53,693 nucleotides of DNA from positions 1-53,693 of the forward strand of contig RDYN01000043.1 of the NCBI GenBank assembly GCA_004293365.1. The letters run 5' to 3'. The position numbers and the translations under genes are program-made. Source of the stretch: Oscillatoriales cyanobacterium (GTDB taxonomy: Bacteria; Cyanobacteriota; Cyanobacteriia; Cyanobacteriales; Microcoleaceae). Below the pieces are notes generated by a model. It made no database searches. It was not told the DNA's origin and saw nothing but the letters and a program-made list of their open reading frames with translations. Shown one piece after another: positions 1-9,897 of this stretch. Positions within the stretch are counted from its first letter, which is position 1. Each line of letters begins with the position of its first letter.

Positions 1-95
1 TCTCGAAGTAAAAACATATAAAATCTCTTTGAATACAACTCGATATTTTCATTATATCATATTAGTTGCTTGTGTAATTAATTTTGTTGAGCTAC

Positions 96-1033
96 TTATT
101 CGTCAGCTTGTAAGTTTGTTTGCGGTCTGACCGAGCTAGATCGATTACCGTTTGGGGCAATAGCGCTTGTAGGAGTGTCTCCACTTTGTAAATGCCACTC
201 GCGCGAGAATCGGCTTTCCATCGTCAGATGAAGTGCTAAGCGCAAAGCCATTTCATCATGGTAGGCGTCAATTTTGAGAATGTCCTGAGCTAATAGCCAA
301 ACTGATACAAGGCTTCCTTGGCGAAGCAACCTGCTTTGTTCAAGAAGGCATGAGTTCAGAGTCCCGGTTGGACGGTGATGTAGACTTCATCAGGATCTTC
401 TATTTTGCCCTCTAGATTCTGCTGACCTGTTAACTGAATTTGAATATTCCACATTCGCGAGGTGTCAACGCTGGCTCTAATTCCACCTTTTTTGTGTTTG
501 CCTTCAATCCATATGGCTTTGATTGCTAAGCAACCTAGAGCATACGCAGTTTTAGCTATTTCATTCAGTTTTTGAGAGACTGGCAAGTCTGTGCGTTTGT
601 CCCACCCCATTTCCTTGATTAAATCACTGCCTTCGAGAGTGAATAAGCTTTTCCACGGCTCTTCTTGTCTCATAATGTGAGCTGCAAAAATTAGGTGCAA
701 TTTGGCAGCAGTCAGCCCAAATTTGTTAATAATTTGCATTGCCTCGTCTAAAGGCAACAGCGTCATGTCGTCGGGGGTGGCAATGTAATGCTTGATGATG
801 TTGTTGGGGTTGCCCTTGGCTCGGTGTTGGAAGTAGCCGACACCTGAAGGGTATTGCTGCCACAAATCTGTTCTAAGTTGTGCGTGGAGGCTAGATACCA
901 TAGGAGGGGGCGTCGCAACAGGGGCGATCGGTATATTCGGGTACAGACGAGGTTCTGTAATGGGTTTGTCTGGGGTATCCCTAACTTCAGCCAGACTTTC
1001 TGAGCTGGTGCTGTCACTCATAGTTTTAGTCAA
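96..1033 (-). pseudogene. Broken conserved hypothetical gene
   Basis: The first 225 codons (start at 1033) read well, then hit a TGA at 356-358. The same frame continues past the stop with sensible residues (THAFLNKAGCFAKEALYQFG), and the reading then jumps frame near 305 into WLLAQDILKIDAYHDEMALR and runs to 96. One nonsense mutation plus one frameshift in an ancestral protein of about 310 residues explains both pieces better than two genes. I do not recognise the family. The middle part (residues 95-165) is helical and of mixed charge, and the N-terminal 40 residues are proline-rich and probably disordered. No function assigned. Confidence 0.65.
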
Positions 1034-1146
1034 TAGTTAGAACCTAGTATTTTGCTCACTTTTTTTTTAAATTTTGAGATTTTTAAGTCGGCATAATGTT
1101 GTCTAGTTGCAGTTGTAAATTTGGAAATAGGTAAGAAAAAATTGGT

Positions 1147-1527
1147 TCAAACTAATGGATGCGGATTGCGATCGGATAAATCGCCTCGTGCCGATTCCAG
1201 AGAAGCATCCATTATATTCCAATCAATGTCATCATCGGGGAACAGCGATAATTGCCCAGGTGATACGTTGGATTGACCGCGATTATGATACGAAAGGTGA
1301 CAGGCAGTACAAAGGGCTATTAAGTTTTCTGGGCGATTGTCTTCCGGTATTCGATTGCGGTGGTGCACCGTCAAAGTTAACTTTAAGCGTTCGGATTTGG
1401 TTAAGTCACTTTTCTTACCGGGTCGGAGGCATTGTTGGCGGCACTTAGTGCACCGCCATTCCGCACTTTCTTTTATCGAAAGTGCAATCTCTTGCCAATT
1501 ATCGGGATACCTTTTTGGTTTTCTCAT
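1147..1527 (-). CDS. HNH endonuclease domain protein
   Basis: A 126-residue protein with a compact HNH nuclease core. CTKC (about residues 26-29) and CTAC (about 73-76) form the zinc-binding knuckle pairs, and VHHRNR plus PENLIALC supply the His-His-Asn catalytic strand and helix. The C-terminal 40 residues (SLFPDDDIDWN) are acidic and lie outside the core. The size fits a stand-alone HNH protein such as those scattered in cyanobacterial accessory regions. It stands alone on the minus strand, divergent from the Cmr operon that starts 600 bp away. The substrate is unknown: it could be a homing-type or a defence nuclease. Confidence 0.8.
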   Translation of the reverse strand: MRKPKRYPDNWQEIALSIKESAEWRCTKCRQQCLRPGKKSDLTKSERLKLTLTVHHRNRIPEDNRPENLIALCTACHLSYHNRGQSNVSPGQLSLFPDDDIDWNIMDASLESARGDLSDRNPHPLV

Positions 1528-2144
1528 AGCTCATTTCTCACAATATGACGATCGCTTTTATTGCCATCACTCAGAAGCCATCAAGTTAAAGAGTGCTGTA
1601 AATTTATTCAATATTCCATATCTCTTAACGCCTTCTTCACTATTATTTCACGCTTGTCTCACTTAAGAGCGATCGCCATCCAGAACGCACAAAGTACAGA
1701 AAGTTGCATCAGGCGAAGATTGGGAGAAAAGCGATCGCTCAAAAATAGTCCTTTGAAGTTCTGAAAAATTAGCGATCGCGCGTAGCAACCGTTTCAGACT
1801 TTTTCGGTACTGTCGTGGCTAATCAAAAATCACCAATAAAAGTCTACTTGCTATTGACATATTTCGCTATTTAAAGTACGGCGATCGATAGCAAGAGGAT
1901 TTACGACAACTGCAAATTAATCCTGAACACCATATATCGAGGCTGTACGTAAATATTAAGAGTTTTTAAGCATCCTGCTGTCACACTTGCTTGGGGCGGT
2001 GTCTCTGTGTTCGCCCTCAGTGCGATCGATCGCAACTCTATTGTATCTACCTGTCAACCTATATATTTCGTCATTCGCACGAGAGTAAGCTCAGCTACAA
2101 ACCAGACGTGTTACTTTAACTCTATTGGTACGAAATAGCAGTAA
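1528..2144. other. Intergenic region upstream of the Cmr operon
   Basis: About 600 bases with no convincing gene; short open frames here have no protein-like composition. It holds several CGATCG-core HIP1-like sites. A TTGACA at 1854-1859 lacks a good -10 box at the right distance, so I do not call a promoter. A CGTCATTCGCAC motif at about 2070 recurs before other genes of the island (about 9765, 14785, 14840 and 14855). Confidence 0.5.
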
Positions 2145-5100
2145 ATGAACTACTACCACCGCAAGCTTTATGCCTTGCTGCACGATGCGGAAAACCCAGA
2201 AACGTGTCTGTCTCTATGCAGCCAGTTAAACTGTTTTGAAGGGCAATTAGGGCAAATCAATACTTCGGATTTGTCGTTGCCACGGGCGATCGCAGATTCG
2301 TCCGATCGCGTAAATCTTCCCAGTAATACTACAACTAGCGATACTTGTGAAGTCCGACACCCGATTAGCGGTCAGCCGCAAACAGGGATTAACAGTAAAT
2401 TACCTGGGATCGCGATCGATGAGTTGGGTGCGATCGCCAACGAGTCAGATGTTGAAAAAGTATTCTGGTGGTTTTGGCGCTTCTATCCAGATATTTTAGC
2501 ACAAAAACAAACCGATGCTCTATTAGTTCCCGCCCACAAAATTCTCCCAGATTGCCCGATTCACTCGTACAAAGCAACCGTTTCTGCTTTAACCGGCGCG
2601 ATGTTTCCCGATGGGGAGTCCGCCGAAAAAGAACATCCGTATTTATTGTTATTTACCTTTTCACCAGTCCAAGAATTTATTAAAGCATCGCGCAAGTTTT
2701 TAGACTTCTGGGCGGGGTCATATTTGCTACATTATTTAGGTGCCAAAGTCTGCTGGTACATAGCCGAAAAATACGGTCCAGATGCAGTAATTACGCCATC
2801 CTTGTGGGGTCAGGAAATTATCGACGCGCTTATTCTTGAAAAATACCCAAGCTTTGAAGCAGAGTTTCAGAAGTTACAGTTAGGTACAACTCCAGTTACT
2901 CGTTTTGAAGTTCAAGACCGACAATCAACCAGTTTGAGTACCGCAGGCTTTCCCAATACAATTACCGTCCTAGTTCCCGGTAAGGCAGCAGCAGAACAAT
3001 TAGGTAAAGAACTGGAGTTATGGCTTAAAAAAGAATGGCAATATATCGCGCATAAAGTGCGGGAAGACATAAAAATAAAAGTGATCGCATGGTTGAAAGT
3101 TGGAGGAAATAGAGATAAAATACTCAGAGATAAAATAGTCAGAGATAAAATAGTCAGAGATAAAATAGTCAAATTGGGTTTCAACACCCCCGCTGACAAG
3201 CGAGATTTAGAAAAATGGCAGCAGCCCGGATGTTGGGAATGGAATTATCTTTGGGAAGCTCAAATCAATAATTCTTGGGAAGCTTATTGGACAGCCGTTC
3301 CTTTAGGTGATAGCGGTCAATCGCTGATGATTGAAGAAGAAGAAAACGGGAAATTTAACAATGATTGGAAACAAGCACAAGAGGCGATCGCACCTTCTCG
3401 TTCCAACCAATCTACACCAACTCCACCCGAAGAACTATTTTATAATACTCTTAATGTCGGTACTTGGTGGGGCAACGTTCAATCACGTCTCGGTCGATTA
3501 ATTCAATCAATTAAAAATACGCGCACCTGGCAAATTCCCGCCGCACCGGGGGAACGTTCTACACTTTCCGGTCAATATAGTGCAGTGCATCCCAATTTAC
3601 TTTACAGAGATGACTTTTGTGAAGGTGGGGGAGTATCGGCAGGTTCGATGCGACTGTTTTGGGAAGTGATGGCAAAGGTTTATCCGGGGGTGTTTAACGG
3701 TTCCGAAAAACTGAATGCTATTGAATTAACAAAGCGCATGGCTTGGGGATACGGCGGCGTGGCTGAACCTTTGGGAATTTCAATTAATAGAGATGAATCT
3801 GCTGGGGGCGATCGCCTTGACTATGAGAGTTTAATTCGCTTTCCTAATTTAAGTTCGATTGCCGCAGCAAGATTTACCTTCGATAATCTTCCCAAAGTGC
3901 AGAAATATTGGACTAATTTTAATCAATTAATGCGGCAGGAAATGCCAGAACAGCAAGAACAATTTGCTGCTCGCACGCGCGGCCGTCCTTTTCACGTTTA
4001 CAAAACCGATCGCAGAATTAACCCTGAAAATCTAGCGGGGCAAAATTATAACGGAGTTATGTTTTCTAGCAAGTGGTTGGCTGAAGACATGAGCTTGGAG
4101 GGAGAACAACTTGAAACTCTCAGAAAATTGGTCGATCGAGCGCATAAAGACAGCGGTTTTAACGATGGCAGTCCGGCTGATTGGTGGGCAATTGTTCTGG
4201 CTGACGGCGATAGCATGGGCAAATACGTATCAGGCGGCAAACTCAAGGATTACAGGGAATATATAGTCCAACAAGAATCTGAGCAGTATGACAATTTGGA
4301 TGAACTATTAAACACTAAAAAACGCATGGGTCCAGCCACTCACGTCGGGCTAAACCGTGCCTTATTGGATTTTTCAAATCGGTTAGTTCCTCACATCACA
4401 GAAAAGCGATTTTGCGGTAAAGTAGTTTACAGTGGAGGCGATGATGTAATGGCAGTATTGCCACTAGCCGATTTACCAGAATATCTCCTGTCACTGCGAG
4501 CTGCTTGGTGCGGCAGTCAAGACCCATTTAATGAATTTAATCACGTCGCTGAAAACGGAGATTCAACTGGATATTGGCAGCCCAGACAAACAATAAAAGG
4601 ATTGCCAAATCGCCCTCTTTTCACAATGGGGGAAGGGGCAACAATGAGTGCCGGAATTGTCATTGCTCACAAGAGCGTACCTTTACCGACTGTGTTAGAA
4701 AGTCTCTGGACTGCTGAAAAGGAAAGAGCTAAGAAAATACCCGGTAAAGATGGCTTGTGCTTCCGCGTAATTTACGGTGGTGGCAATACCTTGGAAGCGG
4801 TGATGAAAGGTGATTTATTAGAGTCTTGGTACGGTTTTCTAAAGTCTCCGAGAGAGGAACTCAGCCCGCTGCTTTATCGCCTAGCTGAAGAATTGCCTCG
4901 GCGTGCCTGCGTTACCGAAAACAGTCACTTGTTTGAGAAAGCAGCACGAGTAATTATTGACAGACGAGATGAAAGTAAGACGCTGGATAAAAATGTTGAA
5001 ACATCCCTACTTGAATGGCTAAATGCTTGGGAAAAATGGGTGAAGAGTTTAAAACCTAAAAAACCTGATTCTCAAGAACATGATTTAACTTTAGAAGATT

Positions 5101-5234
5101 GGCTCAGCACAAGCGAAGCTCAAAAAATGTTAGGAATTCAACCGCAAGATTTGGGTAAATTGTTAAGGTTCAGTGCTTTTTGGGTAGATAAGATGGTGCA
5201 GCAAGATAAATGGGGAAGTGAGGAGAATAACTGA
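2145..5234 (+). CDS. cmr2: Cas10/Cmr2, type III-B effector large subunit and cyclic oligoadenylate synthase
   Basis: This 1029-residue protein is the signature subunit of the Cmr complex. The N-terminus carries LLHD with His13-Asp14, the position of the HD dyad in Cmr2; the rest of the HD domain is poorly conserved, so DNase activity is uncertain. LLLFTFSPVQEFIKASRK (about residues 167-184) is a hallmark Cmr2 segment. The first palm domain has ADGDSMGKY (DGD from residue 687) and the second has the intact GGDD at 764-767 that makes cyclic oligoadenylate from ATP in this family. Residues of about 322-342 are a short in-frame repeat (RDKIV units, 15-bp DNA period). It is the first gene of an operon running to 9762; its TGA overlaps the cmr3 ATG by one base (TGATG). 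The intact GGDD fits the downstream CARF proteins. Confidence 0.97.
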   Translation: MNYYHRKLYALLHDAENPETCLSLCSQLNCFEGQLGQINTSDLSLPRAIADSSDRVNLPSNTTTSDTCEVRHPISGQPQTGINSKLPGIAIDELGAIANESDVEKVFWWFWRFYPDILAQKQTDALLVPAHKILPDCPIHSYKATVSALTGAMFPDGESAEKEHPYLLLFTFSPVQEFIKASRKFLDFWAGSYLLHYLGAKVCWYIAEKYGPDAVITPSLWGQEIIDALILEKYPSFEAEFQKLQLGTTPVTRFEVQDRQSTSLSTAGFPNTITVLVPGKAAAEQLGKELELWLKKEWQYIAHKVREDIKIKVIAWLKVGGNRDKILRDKIVRDKIVRDKIVKLGFNTPADKRDLEKWQQPGCWEWNYLWEAQINNSWEAYWTAVPLGDSGQSLMIEEEENGKFNNDWKQAQEAIAPSRSNQSTPTPPEELFYNTLNVGTWWGNVQSRLGRLIQSIKNTRTWQIPAAPGERSTLSGQYSAVHPNLLYRDDFCEGGGVSAGSMRLFWEVMAKVYPGVFNGSEKLNAIELTKRMAWGYGGVAEPLGISINRDESAGGDRLDYESLIRFPNLSSIAAARFTFDNLPKVQKYWTNFNQLMRQEMPEQQEQFAARTRGRPFHVYKTDRRINPENLAGQNYNGVMFSSKWLAEDMSLEGEQLETLRKLVDRAHKDSGFNDGSPADWWAIVLADGDSMGKYVSGGKLKDYREYIVQQESEQYDNLDELLNTKKRMGPATHVGLNRALLDFSNRLVPHITEKRFCGKVVYSGGDDVMAVLPLADLPEYLLSLRAAWCGSQDPFNEFNHVAENGDSTGYWQPRQTIKGLPNRPLFTMGEGATMSAGIVIAHKSVPLPTVLESLWTAEKERAKKIPGKDGLCFRVIYGGGNTLEAVMKGDLLESWYGFLKSPREELSPLLYRLAEELPRRACVTENSHLFEKAARVIIDRRDESKTLDKNVETSLLEWLNAWEKWVKSLKPKKPDSQEHDLTLEDWLSTSEAQKMLGIQPQDLGKLLRFSAFWVDKMVQQDKWGSEENN

Positions 5235-6406
5235 TGGATGATAAGATAAATTGGTACGCGATCGAACCTTTGGATGTGCTGTTATTTCGCGAAGCTACAC
5301 CCTTCGTTCCTGGCGAAGGTTCTTGGGCAAAAGGGCAATTTCCGCCAATGCCAGTTACAGTTTTTCAAGCACTGCGATCGATCAAAGATTTTTATGGCGA
5401 TCGAAAGGAAAATAAACTGCGCGATTTAAAGTTTATTGGCCCGTTTCTGTCATATGAAAATCAGCTTTGGTTGCCAACTCCCAAAGATTTGTTAGCTGTT
5501 AAGACTAAGCCAGAAAATCAAGAAGAAACACCCCAAGATGATTTAGACGATAAAACAGATGATTGGGACAGAACCCTGCGGTTTCAGCCGATGACTTCTG
5601 AAGCTATGGAAAAATTCGGTTTCGATCGAGATAAATTGCCGCCGATGGTAACTCCTGAGATTGGCAGAAATGAATTTATTTCCCGACCTCAGACTTGGAT
5701 TAGTGCTGAAGCATTAAGCAAATACCTTCGGGGAGAAACGCTAGAACCTCCCAAGGATAAAAATCAGAAATATTTTCACTCAGATCCTTGGAGCGTGCAA
5801 ATCATGCCGCACATTCACATGAAATCGGGAGAAAGACAAGTTAAAGAGGAGGAAGGATATTTTACTGAGGTAGCAGTGCGATTGCATTCGGGTTGGCAAC
5901 TGGTAGCTGGGATGAGCCACAAATTAGAAAAAACTGAGGTTGTGCGCTTGGGAGGTGAAGGACATCGAGCCTTAGTTTCGCCATTATCTGAATTTAAACA
6001 ATGGGAGCTTTTACAGGAATTTGAAAAACCAGAAGAAGCTAGCAATTTTGCTTATTTACTGACACCTGGACTGGCGGAAAAGCAAACAGCGATGTATGGA
6101 GTTTATCCGAGGAATTGGCAGAATTTGTTGAGGGGATGTGCGAGCGATCGCCCTTTGCTTTGGGGGGGCGTATCTAACATTCAACGCCGAATTCTCAATT
6201 CGCCAAATAAAGGAGATGCTGAATTTGCTTTGCTGCCGCAGCGGGCATTTGTGCCGCCAGGAACGGTTTACATTTTCAATGAAAAATTGCCTAAAGATGA
6301 AAAATTGCCTAAAGATGAAAGATTGTTACCATCTGCGGGAGGGAGTTGGTTAAAGACTTTTCAAGAATTAAGTTACGGAAAATTACTGTGGGGAAAGAGA
6401 TCATGA
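5234..6406 (+). CDS. cmr3: Cmr3, crRNA 5'-handle binding subunit (Cas5 group)
   Basis: A 390-residue RAMP protein. The opening WYAIEPLDVLLFREATPF followed by PGEGSWAKGQFPPMP is the classic Cmr3 N-terminus. In type III-B complexes Cmr3 pairs with Cmr2 and holds the repeat-derived 5' handle of the crRNA. The C-terminus has the glycine-rich SAGGSWLKTFQELSYGKLLWG and a short tandem repeat just before it (EKLPKD twice). It is translationally coupled on both sides: the start overlaps the cmr2 stop, and the cmr4 ATG overlaps its own TGA (ATGA at 6403-6406). Confidence 0.95.
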   Translation: MDDKINWYAIEPLDVLLFREATPFVPGEGSWAKGQFPPMPVTVFQALRSIKDFYGDRKENKLRDLKFIGPFLSYENQLWLPTPKDLLAVKTKPENQEETPQDDLDDKTDDWDRTLRFQPMTSEAMEKFGFDRDKLPPMVTPEIGRNEFISRPQTWISAEALSKYLRGETLEPPKDKNQKYFHSDPWSVQIMPHIHMKSGERQVKEEEGYFTEVAVRLHSGWQLVAGMSHKLEKTEVVRLGGEGHRALVSPLSEFKQWELLQEFEKPEEASNFAYLLTPGLAEKQTAMYGVYPRNWQNLLRGCASDRPLLWGGVSNIQRRILNSPNKGDAEFALLPQRAFVPPGTVYIFNEKLPKDEKLPKDERLLPSAGGSWLKTFQELSYGKLLWGKRS

Positions 6407-7281
6407 ATGCTTACATAACTTACTTACACTTGCTCACTGCTTTACATACTGGAGGTAGCGCTAACGAAGGCAATCTCATGGGAATTGCTCGCGAAGTTCA
6501 TACCGAATTTCCCTACTTGCCTGCTTCTTCTTTACGCGGTAAAATTCGTTCTGAATTGGAACGAAATAATAAAAATGAAGCCGGAATCTTTTTCGGGCAA
6601 AAGATTAAAGACGGTCAACAACCTACGGAAGGAGAAGTTTGGTTTGCCGATGCGACTCTCCTATTTTTTCCGATCGCTTCCTTAAGCCACCATCTAGTTT
6701 GGATTACTTGTCCGCTGTGGCTGGAACGCTGGAATCGCTGGTTAATAAACTCTCCTTTAACTGCTTTAATTAAACAATGCAGAACAAGTATTACCGAACA
6801 AAGACCTGCTTTAGTTAGTTTTACAACCGACAATCTTTACCTGCAAACGGCACTGTTAAGACAGCAGCATCTAAATCTACTAAATCAAGTTGAAAAAAAT
6901 ACCCTTGACAAAGAACTGAAAACATTAACAGGCAATAATGGACTTATCGCTCAGTTAACTAACAAATTAGTAGTTTTGAGCGATGAAGATTGCGCGGCCT
7001 TAGTAGAAACTGGATTGCAAAGAGAAGTGCGGGTAGCTTTGGAAGTAGGTAGTAAAACAGTAAAAGGTGGTTCCTTCCGTTCGGAAGAAGCGATTCCGCC
7101 AGAAGCAGTGTTGTTCTTTCCTTGGGGAATGAAACCAGCTAAAGAAGCTGGCAAAACCAAGGAGATTCGCCAACAACTCCCAGAATTACTGAAAAAAAGG
7201 CTGCAATTTGGAGGGTTGGAAGGTTTGGGTAGAGGTTGGATAGATTTGAAGACAATTGAAACATCGATCGAAATAGCATAA
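6403..7281 (+). CDS. cmr4: Cmr4, backbone and target-RNA cleaving subunit (Cas7 group)
   Basis: I start this 292-residue RAMP at the ATG at 6403 (MNAYITYLHLLTALHTGG). It overlaps the cmr3 stop as ATGA, and the family begins at this point; the open frame extends 19 codons further upstream without homology. The LLTALHTGG opening, the PYLPASSLRGKIRSELE segment and the glycine-rich LQFGGLEGLGRGW near the C-terminus are typical of Cmr4. Several copies of this subunit form the filament along the crRNA. Family knowledge places the RNA-cleaving aspartate in the N-terminal third; I did not assign it to a residue. Confidence 0.95.
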   Translation: MNAYITYLHLLTALHTGGSANEGNLMGIAREVHTEFPYLPASSLRGKIRSELERNNKNEAGIFFGQKIKDGQQPTEGEVWFADATLLFFPIASLSHHLVWITCPLWLERWNRWLINSPLTALIKQCRTSITEQRPALVSFTTDNLYLQTALLRQQHLNLLNQVEKNTLDKELKTLTGNNGLIAQLTNKLVVLSDEDCAALVETGLQREVRVALEVGSKTVKGGSFRSEEAIPPEAVLFFPWGMKPAKEAGKTKEIRQQLPELLKKRLQFGGLEGLGRGWIDLKTIETSIEIA

Positions 7282-7297
7282 CTAACGAGGATAAGTC

Positions 7298-7723
7298 ATG
7301 AATCTAGATCCGCGTAAATTTAGTCAAGAAGCTCATACGGCACTGACAGAACTCAAGGACGAGTTGGAAATATTTAACTTAGAAAGAGATAATTTGAGAG
7401 ATAGACACCATAAAAAAGCTAGTGGACTGATCCAAGGCTTAACTGCTTATATCTCAACTTGGGGATTGCATCGCCTGAGTGGAGATATGAAAAAATTTGA
7501 GGGGGGAACTGCTGAAGATACCAGATATAAAGGCAAAGTTTACCGGAAGTTTTTGGTCAAACTTCAAACTTTTAGCGGTGCAGATTTTGATGTCGATCGA
7601 GAAGGAACTCTCCTCCATCTAAATTTAAGAAAATACACCGCTTTGAATCGCTTGGCAATCCAGTTAGCTAAAGAATGGTCGTTTTGGGCACCGTCAGTAT
7701 TAGGAGAGGCTGAGGAAGTATGA
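7298..7723 (+). CDS. cmr5: Cmr5, small subunit (Cas11 group)
   Basis: A 141-residue, mostly alpha-helical protein (segments AHTALTELKDELEIF and LHRLSGDMKKF, ending in NRLAIQLAKEWSFWAPSVLGEAEEV). Size, helical content and place between cmr4 and cmr6 identify the small subunit of the Cmr complex, which runs along the inner face of the Cmr4 filament. It starts 16 bases after cmr4, with a GAGG-like ribosome site (acgagg) ahead of the ATG at 7298. It overlaps the next gene by four bases (ATGA at 7720-7723). Confidence 0.9.
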   Translation: MNLDPRKFSQEAHTALTELKDELEIFNLERDNLRDRHHKKASGLIQGLTAYISTWGLHRLSGDMKKFEGGTAEDTRYKGKVYRKFLVKLQTFSGADFDVDREGTLLHLNLRKYTALNRLAIQLAKEWSFWAPSVLGEAEEV

Positions 7724-9762
7724 TTAATCGCAATAACCAGAATCGTAACGATCGAGGAGGAGGTCAAACTCCACAGCAGATGTGGTCGAATTTTCTGCAA
7801 AAGCTTCGCCAAGACAAGAATCCTCTTTATGATTTACTTCAAAATAGCGAGCTAACAGCAGCAGATAATTTGATTGTATATGTTCCAGATGGAGAGGTAC
7901 AAAAACAGGCGAAAAGTAAACTCGGAAGAGTAACAGCAAAACTCTTTGAGCTGTATCCTCAATGGAATAAAAAAAAGCTTTTTTTTGAGGTTGGGAATTT
8001 ACCTCAAACGGCAGCAATTCCCGAGCAGCAAAATCCCCCTAGAAACGGAGCTGCGACACCAGCTCGCATTCAGCAGGCTGCCGCTGGAAACGCAGCTATA
8101 GCAAGGCAACAAACGCTTCGCAGTCCCCTGCAAGCCCTCAATTTAGAGAAATTTGAAAAATCTTATCGGCCAGCTTTAGAAGCGGCTGTAGCGGCAGAAA
8201 CAACTTGCGATCGCCTTTACCAACAACTAACAGAAAAAACTAAGCTGATTGCTACTGAAGTTTTGACTGTGGAGTTTCCCTGGCGAGTGCGAGTGGGGGG
8301 AACGCGCGGCTTTCAAGAAATACTTTTGCCTGTTTTTCATCCAGTATATGGCGTTCCATACGTTCCTTCAAGCAGCATTAAAGGAGCGGTGCTGGCTTGG
8401 GCTAGGCAGAACAATCAATCTGGAATAGACCGATTGTTAGGTGCACTGGATAATGGGATTGGTTGCGTGCAATTTTTGGATGCTTTTCCAACTAAGCCGT
8501 GTTTAAGTATCGATCTGGCAAATCCTAATTGGCATTGGGATGCCGATCGCATAAAATACAAGCCAGAACCCCATTTTTTGCTGTCAATGGAACAGCCGGA
8601 ATTAGCGATCGGCTTAGCCCTTACCAGTAGAGGTAACAACCAAAACGACGTAAAAATAGTTAAAGAATGGTTAGAAAAAACTCTAGCAGAATCCGGTATT
8701 GGCTCGCGGGTAAGTTCGGGATACGGGCGGACAAAGCTGGCAGTAATAAGCTCGAATCATGGTGTTTTAACAACATCTTACAAATTCGATTTATGGACAG
8801 CAGGAATGTATGGAGCATTTGCACCTAATAAAAAAGATCGCCAGGGAACGCCAGAATTTCGCCCGACTGCGGTACGGGGGATGTTAAGATATTGGTTTAG
8901 GGCGATAGCTCTTGGTATTTATCCCCTACAGCAATGTAAAACCTTGGAAGCCGAACTTTTTGGTACGATCGAACCTCGGAGCCAAGTAGGTGCTATTCGT
9001 ATTGCTGTAGAGTGGCAAGAAAAACAAGCAGGCAATCGATCTCGCCCCTTTCATTACAGCGGTACAATTCATTTAGAAGCAAGGCAAACAAATCGACTAC
9101 CACTGATAGAAAAAAACCTGCAACTAATAGAAAAAATCCTGCAATTATCATCGTATCTTGGAGGAATTGGTCGAGGTTCAAGGCGACCTTTACATTGGAA
9201 CAATCCTGAGCCTGGTTTGCGCGGATGTTATTGGGAGTTAGAAACTAATCAATTGCCATGCAAGGAAAGAGATTGGCAAAATTTTCTACGAGGAGTAAGG
9301 GGGGCTTTTCTTGAAGTACAGCAACCAACAGGAAATCCTGCTACTTGTCCGCCCGGAAAATCAGGCGATCGCAATCAGGATGTTTTGAATGGTCAAAGTA
9401 AAATTTATCTAGTTCCTTTTTCCGATTTATTACATCCAAGAAATGTAAAAAGCTGGAATCCTGAAGGGATTGAAGTAGATGTAAGAGGAGAAGCTTTAGA
9501 GTTGCTGTACGCACCTCGATTTAAAGGAGTCAATCAGCAAAATATCGGCAACAAAAATGTTGGTGGCTGCATTACTAAAGAGAATGATAATGAATCGACT
9601 TCTACTCCATCATATGTCATTATTAAGTCAAATTTTCCCCAAGAGGGAAGGCATTATCAAGCTGTAACTATTTTTGGAGCAAATCACCCCGATCGCGCTA
9701 ATTTTGTGCAAGCTTTGCCTAGAGGGTCTATCAAAGTGTGGCCTTTGCCCCAAACTCAATGA
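7720..9762 (+). CDS. Cmr6-Cmr1 fusion with an extra N-terminal domain
   Basis: A 680-residue fusion of two RAMP subunits that are normally separate. Residues of about 20-95 form a small extra domain (WSNFLQKLRQDK...DNLIVYVPDGEVQKQ) whose pattern resembles the DnaA N-terminal domain; a low-complexity linker follows. Residues of about 150-345 are Cmr6: VYGVPYVPSSSIKGAVLAW (about 208-226) is the substrate-loop motif and GIGSRVSSGYGRTKL (about 326-340) is the glycine-rich loop. From about residue 350 the sequence is Cmr1: FRPTAVRGMLRYWFRA (about 380), then EAELFG, and GIGRGSRRPLHW (about 483). No separate cmr1 is seen nearby, so this protein probably supplies both the 3'-end subunits of the Cmr complex. 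It is the last gene of the operon. Confidence 0.85.
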   Translation: MINRNNQNRNDRGGGQTPQQMWSNFLQKLRQDKNPLYDLLQNSELTAADNLIVYVPDGEVQKQAKSKLGRVTAKLFELYPQWNKKKLFFEVGNLPQTAAIPEQQNPPRNGAATPARIQQAAAGNAAIARQQTLRSPLQALNLEKFEKSYRPALEAAVAAETTCDRLYQQLTEKTKLIATEVLTVEFPWRVRVGGTRGFQEILLPVFHPVYGVPYVPSSSIKGAVLAWARQNNQSGIDRLLGALDNGIGCVQFLDAFPTKPCLSIDLANPNWHWDADRIKYKPEPHFLLSMEQPELAIGLALTSRGNNQNDVKIVKEWLEKTLAESGIGSRVSSGYGRTKLAVISSNHGVLTTSYKFDLWTAGMYGAFAPNKKDRQGTPEFRPTAVRGMLRYWFRAIALGIYPLQQCKTLEAELFGTIEPRSQVGAIRIAVEWQEKQAGNRSRPFHYSGTIHLEARQTNRLPLIEKNLQLIEKILQLSSYLGGIGRGSRRPLHWNNPEPGLRGCYWELETNQLPCKERDWQNFLRGVRGAFLEVQQPTGNPATCPPGKSGDRNQDVLNGQSKIYLVPFSDLLHPRNVKSWNPEGIEVDVRGEALELLYAPRFKGVNQQNIGNKNVGGCITKENDNESTSTPSYVIIKSNFPQEGRHYQAVTIFGANHPDRANFVQALPRGSIKVWPLPQTQ

Positions 9763-9897
9763 TTTCGTCATTCGCGAGACATTTATAGGATATAAGATGA
9801 GCATCGTCTACATTGTAAATACAGGAGCCATGTTGATTTAATTCTCCTAAATCTCGCTACATAGCCGTTGCTAGCAACTAATAACCAAGGACAAATT

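Noticed and set aside
1155-1764. Plus-strand frames over the HNH gene and beyond
   Set aside because: They are shadows or noncoding frames without protein-like composition.
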